DNA from: Fodinibius sp. Rm-B-1B1-1
GTDB taxonomy: Bacteria > Bacteroidota > Rhodothermia > Balneolales > Balneolaceae
Direction of reading: 5' to 3'
Assembly (NCBI RefSeq): GCF_038594945.1
Contig: NZ_JBCFYD010000001.1
Span: 186,001-250,000 of the forward strand
DNA length: 64,000 nucleotides
Part shown: positions 18,857-27,240 of the stretch, in pieces
Layout: each line of letters opens with the position of its first letter
Numbering within the stretch: the first letter of the stretch is position 1
Made by a program: the position numbers and the translations under genes
Notes under the pieces: model-generated
What the model was told of the DNA's origin: nothing
The model's database searches: none
What the model saw: only the letters and a program-made list of their open reading frames with translations

Positions 18857-20755
18857 CTAATAGGCCTTTCCATCAATGATCTCCTCAACCACTGTAGGAT
18901 CGAGCAGTGTAGACGTGTCCCCCATATCATCGGTTTCTCCGGCTGCTACCTTACGTAAGATACGTCGCATAATTTTTCCAGACCGTGTTTTGGGTAATCC
19001 CTCTACAATCTGAATTTTATCCGGCTTGGCAATAGGGCTAATAATTTTAGAAACCAGATCATGGATCTCCTTCTTAAATCCTTCCGGGTCAGAAATCCCC
19101 TCCTCGCATGTCATAAAAGCAAAAATCCCTTCTCCTTTTACATCATGCGGATACCCGACAATAGCCGCTTCTACTACTTTGGGATGCTCGTCAATAGCAT
19201 TCTCGATTTCTGCCGTACCCAACCGGTGCCCCGAAACATTAAGAACATCATCGACGCGTCCGGTAATACGATAATAGCCATCTTCATCGCGACGACAACC
19301 ATCACCAGTAAAATAGAATCCAGGATAACCTTCAAAATAGGTTTCCATATAACGTTCCTGATTTCCCCAAATTCCGCGTGTCATCCCAGGCCAAGGCTGC
19401 TTAATCACAAGATTTCCTTTCACACCATTGCCTTGAATTTCTTTCCCGTCATCATCCATCAAGGCCGGCTCAACACCAGGTAGCGGCAACGTAGCAAATC
19501 CGGGCTTTGTTGGCGTAACTCCGGCAAGTGGCGAAATCATAATGCCCCCTGTTTCGGTTTGCCACCAAGTATCTACAATCGGACATTTTCCATTGCCGAT
19601 TTTATCATGGTACCAGTGCCAAGCCTCTTCGTTGATCGGCTCACCTACTGAACCAAGAACTTCCAAAGAACTGAGGTCATACTTATTTACATACTCAATA
19701 TCTTCTTTCATCAACGCACGGATAGCCGTGGGCGATGTATAGAAATGAGTCACGTTATATTTCTCACAAACCTCCCAAAGTCTACCGGGGTCGGGATAGG
19801 TTGGAGTACCTTCAAAAATGATTCCTGTGGCACCATTCAACAACGGACCATATAAAATGTAGGAGTGTCCCGTAATCCATCCCGCATCGGCCGTACACCA
19901 GTACACGGAATCTTCTTCAACCTGGAACACATTGCGGAAGGTATAGCTGGTATAAACCATATAGCCACCACAAGTATGAACTTGTCCTTTGGGCTTCCCC
20001 GTAGAACCGGATGTATAGAGAATAAAGAGCGGATCCTCAGCATCCATTTCTACCGCTTCATGTTCTTTGGAAGCATTGCGAATGAGTAGGTGCCACCATT
20101 CGTCACGTCCTTCCTCCCAGTTGATATCACGGTTCGTACGCTGACAAACAATTACCTTCTCTACAGTGGGACAATCTTCCAGCGCTTCGTCCGAAATATC
20201 TTTAAGTGGAACATGTTTCTCACCGCGACGCAGACCATCATTGGTAATCAACATTTTGGCATCACAATCCTGAATGCGTTCGGCTAACGATTGGGCAGAA
20301 AAACCCGCAAAAACAATAGAGTGCACCGCTCCAATCCGTGCACAAGCCAACGCGGCAATCATCAACTCTGGCGTCATCGCCATATAAATAGCAACACGAT
20401 CGCCTTTTTCAATGCCCTTGGATTCGAGCACATTCGCAAATCGACACACATCTTCATGCAACTGACGGTAGGTGATCGTCCGGCGAAAAGAGTCTGGGTG
20501 ATTGGGCTCAAAAATAAAAGCCGTTTTATTCCCGATAGTATTCAGGTGGCGATCCAAGCAGTTTTCGGTAATGTTCATCTTACCGCCTTCGAACCATTTT
20601 ACATTGCCCTTTTCAAAACTCCCACTATGTGTTTCATCCCACCGTTCACGCCAATAAAACGTTCCTGCTTCATGCTCCCAAAACTTTTCGGGGTTTTTGA
20701 TGCTATCGTTATACACTTCTTTATATTCCTCGAATGAATCAATATTTAGCCACAT
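18857..20755 (-). CDS. acs: Acetyl-CoA synthetase (AMP-forming)
   Basis: 632 residues, near the standard 650. Converts acetate, ATP and CoA to acetyl-CoA through acetyl-AMP. Adenylating motifs: LYTSGSTGKPKG (P-loop-like), WWQTETGG, YFTGDGCRRDEDGYYRITGRVDD and the C-terminal PKTRSGKIMRR whose last Lys is the usual regulatory acetylation site. The N terminus begins directly in the Acs-specific FWEHEAGTFYWRE region. A single transcription unit with a terminator; upstream is a 349-bp gene-free region. Confidence 0.97.
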   Translation of the reverse strand: MWLNIDSFEEYKEVYNDSIKNPEKFWEHEAGTFYWRERWDETHSGSFEKGNVKWFEGGKMNITENCLDRHLNTIGNKTAFIFEPNHPDSFRRTITYRQLHEDVCRFANVLESKGIEKGDRVAIYMAMTPELMIAALACARIGAVHSIVFAGFSAQSLAERIQDCDAKMLITNDGLRRGEKHVPLKDISDEALEDCPTVEKVIVCQRTNRDINWEEGRDEWWHLLIRNASKEHEAVEMDAEDPLFILYTSGSTGKPKGQVHTCGGYMVYTSYTFRNVFQVEEDSVYWCTADAGWITGHSYILYGPLLNGATGIIFEGTPTYPDPGRLWEVCEKYNVTHFYTSPTAIRALMKEDIEYVNKYDLSSLEVLGSVGEPINEEAWHWYHDKIGNGKCPIVDTWWQTETGGIMISPLAGVTPTKPGFATLPLPGVEPALMDDDGKEIQGNGVKGNLVIKQPWPGMTRGIWGNQERYMETYFEGYPGFYFTGDGCRRDEDGYYRITGRVDDVLNVSGHRLGTAEIENAIDEHPKVVEAAIVGYPHDVKGEGIFAFMTCEEGISDPEGFKKEIHDLVSKIISPIAKPDKIQIVEGLPKTRSGKIMRRILRKVAAGETDDMGDTSTLLDPTVVEEIIDGKAY

Positions 20756-21104
20756 AGCAGTAAAAAATTTGAGTTATAAATATTTTGTCAGGAAAAGACT
20801 CATATTAAATAAATTAATCAGATCATACTCTTGCCGTTAGAAGTAAATTATTCTCCGATCAACTCCGTTAATACTTTTTGTTTGAATAGCAATAAACAAG
20901 ATTTCGACCGCAATGAAAAGTGACGGCTATCGTAAAATTGTAAAATAGCTTAACCACCGTGGGTGGAAGCCCTTCCATTATCAACGAAACACTTGGGATA
21001 CCTTACTGACACTTACGCCATCAAAGACAAAGAATAACAATACCTTTTTAATGGTTATTTTTAGATATACCAAAACAGCAGCTGAAAATTTAGATATGCC
21101 TCAC
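20756..21104. other. 349-bp gene-free interval upstream of acs
   Basis: Separates the acs start from the sigma factor stop, both on the minus strand. It has AT-rich stretches and one small palindrome, CCACCGTGGGTGG, near 20952. No ORF or RNA gene was recognised. It presumably holds the acs promoter. Confidence 0.5.
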
Positions 21105-21671
21105 TTACTGTCTCCACTTTCTCTTAAAACAGTGGTGTAACCTACTTAGAATGCGAGACTTTTTGGTCCTTACATTAGCCCCTGAAATATCAAAGTGGGC
21201 TGCAGCTTCCTTGGTCGTTGCATCCGGCTTATCAATAAAATACTCAATGAACCTTCGAGATTTATCACGCAGCTCTTTAAGACAGGCTTCTAAAATAGCC
21301 TGTCGATCTTTGTCCATCAGGTTTTGAAACTGCTCCGCCGGATCAACCAAGTGATCTTGGTGATCCTCAACCGGATTATTGAAGCGGTGTTGCTCTTTAG
21401 AATAACGAAAATATTCATGCCTACAAGCTCGTATCAGGTAACTAAATATATACTTTTCGTTACGGATATTATCCTTTTTAATCTGCTCATACACATTTAA
21501 AAAAGCTTGCTGCGTACACTCTTCAGCATCTTTCTCATTCGCATTTAGCACTACCTGTAAATAGTCTTTCAACCTATACATCACTTCTTTAAGAAGCTCA
21601 TTAGCCTTTCCCTCCCTATTTTGCTGAAGAGCATAGACTAATTCCGAATAATCAACTCTGGAGTTACTCAA
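21105..21671 (-). CDS. ECF-type RNA polymerase sigma factor
   Basis: 188 residues with the two-domain ECF layout. Region 2 (about 25-95) includes DAEECTQQAFLNVYEQI and the promoter-melting FSYLIRACRHEYFRY. Region 4 (about 125-185) has a helix-turn-helix of the form TTKEAAAHFDISGANVRTKKSRIL. The start is a TTG at 21671; reading back from there the frame reaches a stop with no ATG, so TTG is the best choice. It is divergent from a lipoprotein/CHAT gene block and probably directs its transcription. No dedicated zinc-finger anti-sigma gene is adjacent; the TPR membrane protein at 26168-26908 is the candidate partner. Confidence 0.88.
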   Translation of the reverse strand: MSNSRVDYSELVYALQQNREGKANELLKEVMYRLKDYLQVVLNANEKDAEECTQQAFLNVYEQIKKDNIRNEKYIFSYLIRACRHEYFRYSKEQHRFNNPVEDHQDHLVDPAEQFQNLMDKDRQAILEACLKELRDKSRRFIEYFIDKPDATTKEAAAHFDISGANVRTKKSRILSRLHHCFKRKWRQ

Positions 21672-21857
21672 GGTAGTGTGTAAACCTAAATTTAGTGAAC
21701 CATCTTATTCACGAAAATGCAACCATAAAAAGCCGTCCGTAATATTTGTGCTCACTAATATATAATTATTGAAGAAGCATGCAAATATTATAATATAGTG
21801 TAATATTGAAGTTATTTTAATTAGTGATAAATAATATTTATTTAGAATAATAATATT

Positions 21858-21886
21858 TTGTAACAAATAAAGTAAAAATACTCTTG
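21858..21886 (+). promoter_or_regulatory. Putative ECF promoter/operator, copy A
   Basis: TTGTAACAA, 12 bases, then TACTCTTG, followed by TAATCA. The spacing fits -35 and -10 elements of an ECF promoter. It is about 230 bp upstream of the first lipoprotein ATG. Confidence 0.6.
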
Positions 21887-21938
21887 TAATCAGGAGTTGA
21901 ATATACTTAAATATTAAAATTTAAATTATAATATACTT

Positions 21939-21947
21939 TTGTTACAA
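21939..21947. promoter_or_regulatory. Half site TTGTTACAA
   Basis: The inverted form of the first box of the shared motif, lying between copies A and B and embedded in the palindrome TTTTGTTACAAAA. No matching TACTCTTG follows on the minus strand, so it is not a full site. It might serve the divergent sigma factor gene. Confidence 0.35.
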
Positions 21948-21986
21948 AATAATAATATACACTGTGGCGAATAAACGCAGCTTATT

Positions 21987-22016
21987 TTGTAACAAATCAA
22001 AGTTTGAGTACTCTTG
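21987..22016 (+). promoter_or_regulatory. Putative ECF promoter/operator, copy B
   Basis: TTGTAACAA, 13 bases, then TACTCTTG and again TAATCA. It ends about 100 bp before the first lipoprotein ATG and is the more likely transcription start for the cluster. The conserved part shared with copy A spans about 36 bp. Confidence 0.62.
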
Positions 22017-22118
22017 TAATCAACTATCAGTATGTTCAAAGAGCGCTGATATAGCGTTTGCCGCATGCACATAATCAAAACGTTACAACATTTACCTTAA
22101 TCTAAAAACCTACCAATT

Positions 22119-22298
22119 ATGAAATCTTTTACTCACAAACTCTTAGCTATCATCTTTTCTGTTGCACTGTTCACCGGCTGTGCTTCGGTCACCGATTCTG
22201 GCATCGACCAGCAGCCCGAGCAACCTACATCTACAATCGAAAATCCTGACTTTGGCTCTGAATCTACTATGGATCCCATTGTTGATCGTCCTGAGTAA
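22119..22298 (+). CDS. Small lipoprotein, tandem copy 1
   Basis: 59 residues. An N-terminal MKSFTHKLL segment and hydrophobic core lead to lipobox FTGC, so the mature chain is lipidated at C21 and only 39 residues long. The mature part is acidic and Pro-rich, with SGIDQQPEQP, ENPDFGSES and MDPIVDRPE. No known domain. First of three near-identical genes, downstream of two ECF-type promoter motifs and upstream of the CHAT gene. It could be a structural peptide, a signal, or a protease substrate. Real gene status is supported by the lipobox and by conservation of the frame through the repeat. Confidence 0.82.
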   Translation: MKSFTHKLLAIIFSVALFTGCASVTDSGIDQQPEQPTSTIENPDFGSESTMDPIVDRPE

Positions 22299-22347
22299 GC
22301 AAAGCCTTTTTCCCAATATTCTCTCTTAATTCAAAACTCTCTCTATT

Positions 22348-22527
22348 ATGAAATCTTTTACTCACAAACTCTTGGCTATCATCTTTTCTGTTGCACTGTT
22401 CACCGGCTGTGCTTCGATCACCGATTCTGGCATCGACCAGCAGCCCGAGCAACCTACACCTACAATCGAAAATCCTGACTTTGGCTCTGAATCTACTATG
22501 GATCCCATTGTTGATCGTCCTGAGTAA
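22348..22527 (+). CDS. Small lipoprotein, tandem copy 2
   Basis: 59 residues with the same lipobox FTGC at C21. Relative to copy 1 it has a Val-to-Ile change at residue 24 and Ser-to-Pro at residue 38. The spacer before it carries no new promoter motif, so it is probably co-transcribed with copy 1. Confidence 0.82.
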   Translation: MKSFTHKLLAIIFSVALFTGCASITDSGIDQQPEQPTPTIENPDFGSESTMDPIVDRPE

Positions 22528-22576
22528 GCAAAGCCTTTTTCCCAATATTCTCTCTTAATTCAAAACTCTCTCTATT

Positions 22577-22756
22577 ATGAAATCTTTTACTCACAAACTC
22601 TTGGCTATCATCTTTTCTGTTGCACTGTTCACCAGCTGCGCTTCGGTCACCGATTCTGGCATCGACCAGCAGCCCGAGCAACCTACTCCCACGGTCGAAA
22701 ATCCTGACTTTGGCTCTGAATCTACTATGGATCCCATTGTTGATCGTCCCGAGTAA
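22577..22756 (+). CDS. Small lipoprotein, tandem copy 3
   Basis: 59 residues. The lipobox here reads FTSC (Gly-to-Ser at position 20), still acceptable for lipidation at C21. Other differences from copy 1 are Ser-to-Pro at residue 38 and Ile-to-Val at 40. It is followed by 98 bp and then the CHAT gene on the same strand, with no terminator seen between. Confidence 0.82.
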   Translation: MKSFTHKLLAIIFSVALFTSCASVTDSGIDQQPEQPTPTVENPDFGSESTMDPIVDRPE

Positions 22757-22854
22757 GCAAAGCCTTAACTAATTTACTTTGTTATGGATTTTCTATTTAA
22801 ATATAATAGCTTTGATTATCCTTAGACTATTAACCTCAGTCCTAACTTTAGGAT

Positions 22855-25800
22855 ATGTATCTACTTTTACTATTAGGTTTTCTACAATTCAGTGCATCGG
22901 CCGATAGTAATTTAGTCCAACAATCACAGGCTCAAGCTAATCACTATATCCAAAATATTGATCAGGAGAGAAATATCGAGGAAAACCTTTGGGCGTTAAC
23001 AGTATTAGTTTCTGAACATCCCAAAATCAAAGAATCCGTTGAGCAATCAGTCCAAAAAGGAGACAAGAGTAATGAAGTTCTAAAACTTTTTGAAAGTATT
23101 GAACCAACTTACAGCCAGCAGCTCGAAAAAATTGTCTTTAAAACGGGTTCTAACAAGCTTTTTATTGACCTACTCTTAGTCACCGAAAAAGATAGAACAA
23201 CCCTGTATCAACAATTCACATCCTCATTCAGTTGGGAGGGTGGCCAAGCAAGCTTCAATTATGAATTACTTGCCCAAAACATTATAAAAGATGAAACGAT
23301 CGGGGATGATATCATTCAAAATGAATCATTTAGTTTACCTCACCTCTTTCTTCTCTACCGAGCACACAAACAACTAAAAGATTCATACACTAGTCGAATT
23401 TTAGACAACTGGTCAAGTCGAGGAAACTCATCTAATACTCTTTATTCTGCTCTCTATCATGCTTCGTATTTAAGGGCTTTGTATCTGAAGTATGACTATA
23501 GTAAAACTACTGATATATTTAACCCCCTTTTAAGTGACAGTCTCTTTCCTAATTCGAACTTAAAACTTAAGCTCTATCAGTATCTTGACTATTCTATGTA
23601 CCGGCTGGGATACTATGATCGAAGCTTAAAAATCGTCCGTCAACACTCTTTACCACTCACTAATTATCTTGAAAAAGAAGAAGAACGAATTCAAACGAGA
23701 CAATTACAAGGAGTTTATCTTTATAGCATAGGTAAAATTAAAAAAGCAAAAGAAATTTATGAACAAGTACTTAATGATGTTATTAAAAATAATATTAACA
23801 TTTCTAAATCATCCCTATATAATAATTTAGCCTTAGCTTATTATAGGTTAGGAAATTATGACAAATATTTAGACCTACAATTACAAGCTTTAGAAACAGC
23901 AAAAAAAAATAATAATTACTCTCACCAATTAAGTGTTTTTAACAATCTATTCATTTTTTACAGATCAAATAAAGATTTTGACAATGCTCTTAGATATTTA
24001 AATAAAGCCGAAGATTTAGCACAAGAAAAAAATAAAAGAGAGCAACTCGGTAAAATATTCACTCTTTACGGTTCATTTTACGCAAAATTTAAAAAGAATT
24101 ACAAACAAGCACATAATTATTTTGCTAAAGCTAAGGAAATATTAAATAGTAAAAGTAATGCTAAGTATTACATCGACCTTCTAAAAGACCAAGCTGATAC
24201 TTACGAAGAACAGAATCTCTTTTTAGAAGCACTTAAAAAACATAACCAAATAATCAAACTAACTCCTGATCAAAATAGTCCTAATTATATAGATGCAATT
24301 GTAAATAAATCTTTAGTAAATATTAAAACTGGTGACTTAAATACTGCTAATAAAAATATCCGGAAATTTAAATCTCTTAATCTTAACACTCTCGAATTTC
24401 AGCAAATCATTAAAGCCAAAACGGTAGAGGCAGAATATTTAACTGAAACAGGTAGTAAAAATAAAGCGCTAAAAATCCTTGAACCGGCCCTCAATCAAGT
24501 TGTAGTCCGTGCCCAAGGAAGCACTGATTTAAAGTCCGGCTTTTGGCATGTTGAAGACGAGTACCTTGATGCCTTTGAACTTGCTGCTTCTATTTATATC
24601 GCCACCAATAAGCCTGGCAAGGCCGTTGAAAAACTGGATCAGCTTAAAACAATCAACGATGCTTCGCTCTATCAGAATCCTTTGGTTAAATCAAGTCTGC
24701 TTAATGAATCCGAACTAACCGAATATAAACAGTTAACAAACCAACTTGATGCGGTTCGAAAAAAGCTTCTTACCGCTTCTGAGGGTCAACAGTTTCAACT
24801 TCGCCAACAGATTAATCAGCTTAATACCAAGAAGCGTAAATATGATCGTAAGCTAACCAAGAATATTGACCTCAATCCCACCTCTATTCGAGATGTTCAA
24901 AACAAGCTGTCAGCTAAAGAACTGTTATTTCATATTACCGAGCTTAATGATCAATTTTATATTGCCAAAATATCCCGATCTGATGTTACCTTAGATACCA
25001 TAACACTCAATAACGAGCTTAGGGATTTATTTACATCTACCGTTGAACAAATTTCGACTGGTGAAACAGACCTCATTTCTCTTCACAAGATATCCTCACT
25101 CTTAGAACTCCAGGAGATTCCGGACCGAATTGAACAAATAACTCTTGTCCCGGATAGCTATTTCTATCAGTTACCATTAGATATTCTACCGCTCGAAAGT
25201 CCATCTACCAGTTATAGCTATGGAGAAGTAACCTACGCTATTGAAAAATTTAACACCCAATACCTTACAACTCTCGAAGAGTTTACCAATCCAAATACGT
25301 CGTCTCCCTCACAAAATCCTATAAATTATACTGGCTACGGGATTTCTGACTTTAGCAACTATCGAAACCCATCGTTAGTTCCTCTTCCCTATGCCCAGTC
25401 AGAAGTCAATCAGATTGCAACCAAACTCACTCATTTGTCCCAAAATGAGACTTATATAAATGAGCAATCAACAAAATCTACTTTTCAGCAGACCGCACCA
25501 AATTCTCAAATCATCCACCTCGCTACCCATAGTGAGGTCTCGGATCGCGACCCTATGTTTTCAACCGTCTATTTCAGCAAAAACCATGCTGGTCAGGACA
25601 GCACCTTCGATGACCGAATTTTTGCCTATGAACTGTTTGAACTTGATCTGAGCAATGAAATGATTATGCTCAATTCATGTGAGTCTGGATCAGGCTCATA
25701 TATACAGGGAACCGGGGTGATGGGGATTAGCCGAGCACTTCAATATGCCGGTGCTCGATCACTGGTATTAAACCTATGGTCTGTTAATGATATGCTTGCC

Positions 25801-26073
25801 TCAGATTTTGCAGTTCATTTCTACTCCCAATTAAACGAAGGAAAGTCTAAAGCAGAGGCATTACGAGATACCAAACAGTACTTCTTAAATACAAAAAATG
25901 CCGACCCACATTTCTGGGGACCCTATATGCTTATAGGAAACACGGACCCCATCGTTAAACCACAACAAAATGCAAACCTGGCAATGGCCGGTGCTTTTAT
26001 CTTCTATTTTCTTTTTATGATTGGCTTATCATTTCTCACCCAACGAGGAATAATTTTTTCAAGGGGTAAGTAA
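22855..26073 (+). CDS. Periplasmic, membrane-anchored TPR-CHAT (caspase-like) protein
   Basis: 1072 residues. A short signal peptide (MYLLLLLGFLQFSASA) is followed by a helical region with TPR repeats (about 225-560, for example LALAYYRLGNYDKY) and a coiled-coil-like stretch near 620-690. The C-terminal CHAT domain (about 700-1035) has the expected caspase-type dyad: H892 in HLATHSE and C942 in LNSCESG. A final hydrophobic helix (about 1043-1062) and basic tail anchor it in the inner membrane, so the TPR and CHAT parts face the periplasm. An in-frame stop at 22849 fixes this start. It probably cleaves a partner protein on a signal. The middle of the gene is very AT-rich (Lys/Asn-rich repeats), unlike its ends. 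Confidence 0.88.
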   Translation: MYLLLLLGFLQFSASADSNLVQQSQAQANHYIQNIDQERNIEENLWALTVLVSEHPKIKESVEQSVQKGDKSNEVLKLFESIEPTYSQQLEKIVFKTGSNKLFIDLLLVTEKDRTTLYQQFTSSFSWEGGQASFNYELLAQNIIKDETIGDDIIQNESFSLPHLFLLYRAHKQLKDSYTSRILDNWSSRGNSSNTLYSALYHASYLRALYLKYDYSKTTDIFNPLLSDSLFPNSNLKLKLYQYLDYSMYRLGYYDRSLKIVRQHSLPLTNYLEKEEERIQTRQLQGVYLYSIGKIKKAKEIYEQVLNDVIKNNINISKSSLYNNLALAYYRLGNYDKYLDLQLQALETAKKNNNYSHQLSVFNNLFIFYRSNKDFDNALRYLNKAEDLAQEKNKREQLGKIFTLYGSFYAKFKKNYKQAHNYFAKAKEILNSKSNAKYYIDLLKDQADTYEEQNLFLEALKKHNQIIKLTPDQNSPNYIDAIVNKSLVNIKTGDLNTANKNIRKFKSLNLNTLEFQQIIKAKTVEAEYLTETGSKNKALKILEPALNQVVVRAQGSTDLKSGFWHVEDEYLDAFELAASIYIATNKPGKAVEKLDQLKTINDASLYQNPLVKSSLLNESELTEYKQLTNQLDAVRKKLLTASEGQQFQLRQQINQLNTKKRKYDRKLTKNIDLNPTSIRDVQNKLSAKELLFHITELNDQFYIAKISRSDVTLDTITLNNELRDLFTSTVEQISTGETDLISLHKISSLLELQEIPDRIEQITLVPDSYFYQLPLDILPLESPSTSYSYGEVTYAIEKFNTQYLTTLEEFTNPNTSSPSQNPINYTGYGISDFSNYRNPSLVPLPYAQSEVNQIATKLTHLSQNETYINEQSTKSTFQQTAPNSQIIHLATHSEVSDRDPMFSTVYFSKNHAGQDSTFDDRIFAYELFELDLSNEMIMLNSCESGSGSYIQGTGVMGISRALQYAGARSLVLNLWSVNDMLASDFAVHFYSQLNEGKSKAEALRDTKQYFLNTKNADPHFWGPYMLIGNTDPIVKPQQNANLAMAGAFIFYFLFMIGLSFLTQRGIIFSRGK

Positions 26074-26120
26074 CTCTTCTCACTTAAAGAATAAGAGAAT
26101 ATCTTTTTTGGCTGCATAGA

Positions 26121-26144
26121 TCTGTCTAAAAAAATTCAGACAGA
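26121..26144. terminator. Possible hairpin between convergent genes
   Basis: TCTGTCT and AGACAGA form a 7-bp stem with a 10-base loop, between the ends of the CHAT and TPR genes. It has no strong T-tract, so it is a weak candidate. Confidence 0.4.
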
Positions 26145-26167
26145 CAAGACAAAACCATTGATGCCTG

Positions 26168-26908
26168 CTAATCAGACAGGGCATTCAAATAACTTTTAGC
26201 AACACGGCGATACGCTCCATTTAGTTCATAAGCCTTCTCAATATTGGCTCTTGCATCAACCAGCTGATCCAAGTGGAAGTGAGCATTACCGATATACCAG
26301 TAAGCTTTTTCTAACATTAACGCATCAACTTGATCATTCTCCTGATGTTCAATAACCTGCTTATAATAAGCAATTGCCTCATTATAAGCTCCCTGGTTAT
26401 AATACAAGGATCCTATATTAAGACTCAACTCTGCAATCCATTCTGGTTGGGTAGCCTTATTAAGTTCATTCTGAAGTAATGATATCGCTTCTGCATCGCG
26501 CCCCGTATTTGCTAATCGAATAGCATTCTGTATTACTTCCTTATCAGATGTTTGAGACGTTATAGTACCATCACCAGACCGATAATAATCAAGCTCAATA
26601 CTCGAAATAGGTTGGATTGCTGACTGTTGCTGATTGTTAATATTCATAAAAGCCAATACTCCAATCAACAAAGCAATGACCGCAGCTGCAGCATAATACC
26701 AATATTTTCGTGCACTTGTACGCTTCTGCTCTTCTCTGCGTTGCTTTACTACAGCTTTGAGATTCGCTACGCTCTTAAGATAATCCAGATGGTAACCATC
26801 CTGAATTAACTCAGCCCACAGCTCATCAACTTCTTGGGCAGAGAGCTGACCATTGACATATTGATCAATCTTTTCTTCCAGCTCTTTCTTATTAAAACTT
26901 TCAATCAT
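26168..26908 (-). CDS. Single-pass TPR protein, anti-sigma-factor-like
   Basis: 246 residues from the ATG at 26908 (a TTG lies four codons upstream). The N-terminal cytosolic part (1-69) contains IDQYVNGQLSAQEVDELW, the pattern seen at the start of many Bacteroidota anti-sigma or FecR-like proteins, but without the His/Cys of zinc-binding ZAS domains. A transmembrane helix spans about 70-89. The outside part (about 130-240) has two or more TPRs (IGSLYYNQGAYNEAIAYYKQ and the next, YIGNAHFHLDQLVDA). Its promoter region carries the motif also found before the lipoprotein genes. Inferred role: membrane sensor that holds the ECF sigma factor. Confidence 0.72.
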   Translation of the reverse strand: MIESFNKKELEEKIDQYVNGQLSAQEVDELWAELIQDGYHLDYLKSVANLKAVVKQRREEQKRTSARKYWYYAAAAVIALLIGVLAFMNINNQQQSAIQPISSIELDYYRSGDGTITSQTSDKEVIQNAIRLANTGRDAEAISLLQNELNKATQPEWIAELSLNIGSLYYNQGAYNEAIAYYKQVIEHQENDQVDALMLEKAYWYIGNAHFHLDQLVDARANIEKAYELNGAYRRVAKSYLNALSD

Positions 26909-27240
26909 GACTTTATCCAATGTTTAAATCGTAAACAAATACACTTATTTACGATAGCTAATAGTTTTTAACTCTTCTAAGTTCATTCCTCAAGAGTATT
27001 TTATCTCCCACTTGTTACAAGAGATTTCAACAAAAATCTTCCAATTAATAGTCTCATACTATAAAAGGTTAGTTCACGGACAATCAAGAGGTGAAACCTC
27101 AATAATATTAGAATTTTTTAATATTCTAAAGGTCTAAAACACACACCGATTTTACCACTACTAAACGTTATGCATTCTTTTCGGTTATAAGTAACTTTGG
27201 ACGAGCTATCCCCAAAACTTTGTTATCCACCATTACTGTC
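26909..27240. other. Intergenic region with divergent promoters
   Basis: About 330 bp. Holds copy C of the ECF-type motif for the TPR gene, an inverted repeat at 27108-27129 (TTAGAAT / ATTCTAA), and a TAACTTTG box at 27191-27198 that resembles the Bacteroidota -7 element and may serve the GH3 gene. Confidence 0.5.
26991..27020 (-). promoter_or_regulatory. Putative ECF promoter/operator, copy C
   Basis: On the minus strand TTGTAACAA, 13 bases, TACTCTTG: the same two boxes and spacing as copy B. It ends about 80 bp before the ATG of the TPR membrane protein, linking that gene to the lipoprotein/CHAT block. Confidence 0.62.

Larger units (their letters stand above)
21672..22118. other. Very AT-rich divergent regulatory region
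   Basis: About 450 bp between the sigma factor gene and the lipoprotein cluster, much more AT-rich than its surroundings. It contains two full copies and one half copy of a TTGTAACAA-based motif, annotated separately. No ORF was recognised. Confidence 0.65.
22116..22766 (+). repeat. Triple tandem repeat, 229-bp unit
   Basis: Three ATGs at 22119, 22348 and 22577 are exactly 229 bp apart. Each unit contains a complete 180-bp gene plus a 49-bp spacer with its own CTCTCTATT leader (the first copy has a different leader). Copies differ at only a few positions, so the amplification is recent or kept uniform by recombination. Confidence 0.95.

Noticed and set aside
20826-20833. TACTCTTG near the acs start
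   Set aside because: The first box TTGTAACAA is absent at the right distance, so this is a chance match to half of the ECF-type motif.
22267-22681. Two open frames on the minus strand across the lipoprotein repeats
   Set aside because: They are antisense shadows of the tandem repeat: they recur with the 229-bp unit, lack a signal or family match, and the plus-strand lipoprotein genes explain the region.
22784-22825. Short 13-codon open frame just before the CHAT gene, possible leader peptide
   Set aside because: There is no attenuator hairpin or codon run, and it could be chance in AT-rich DNA.
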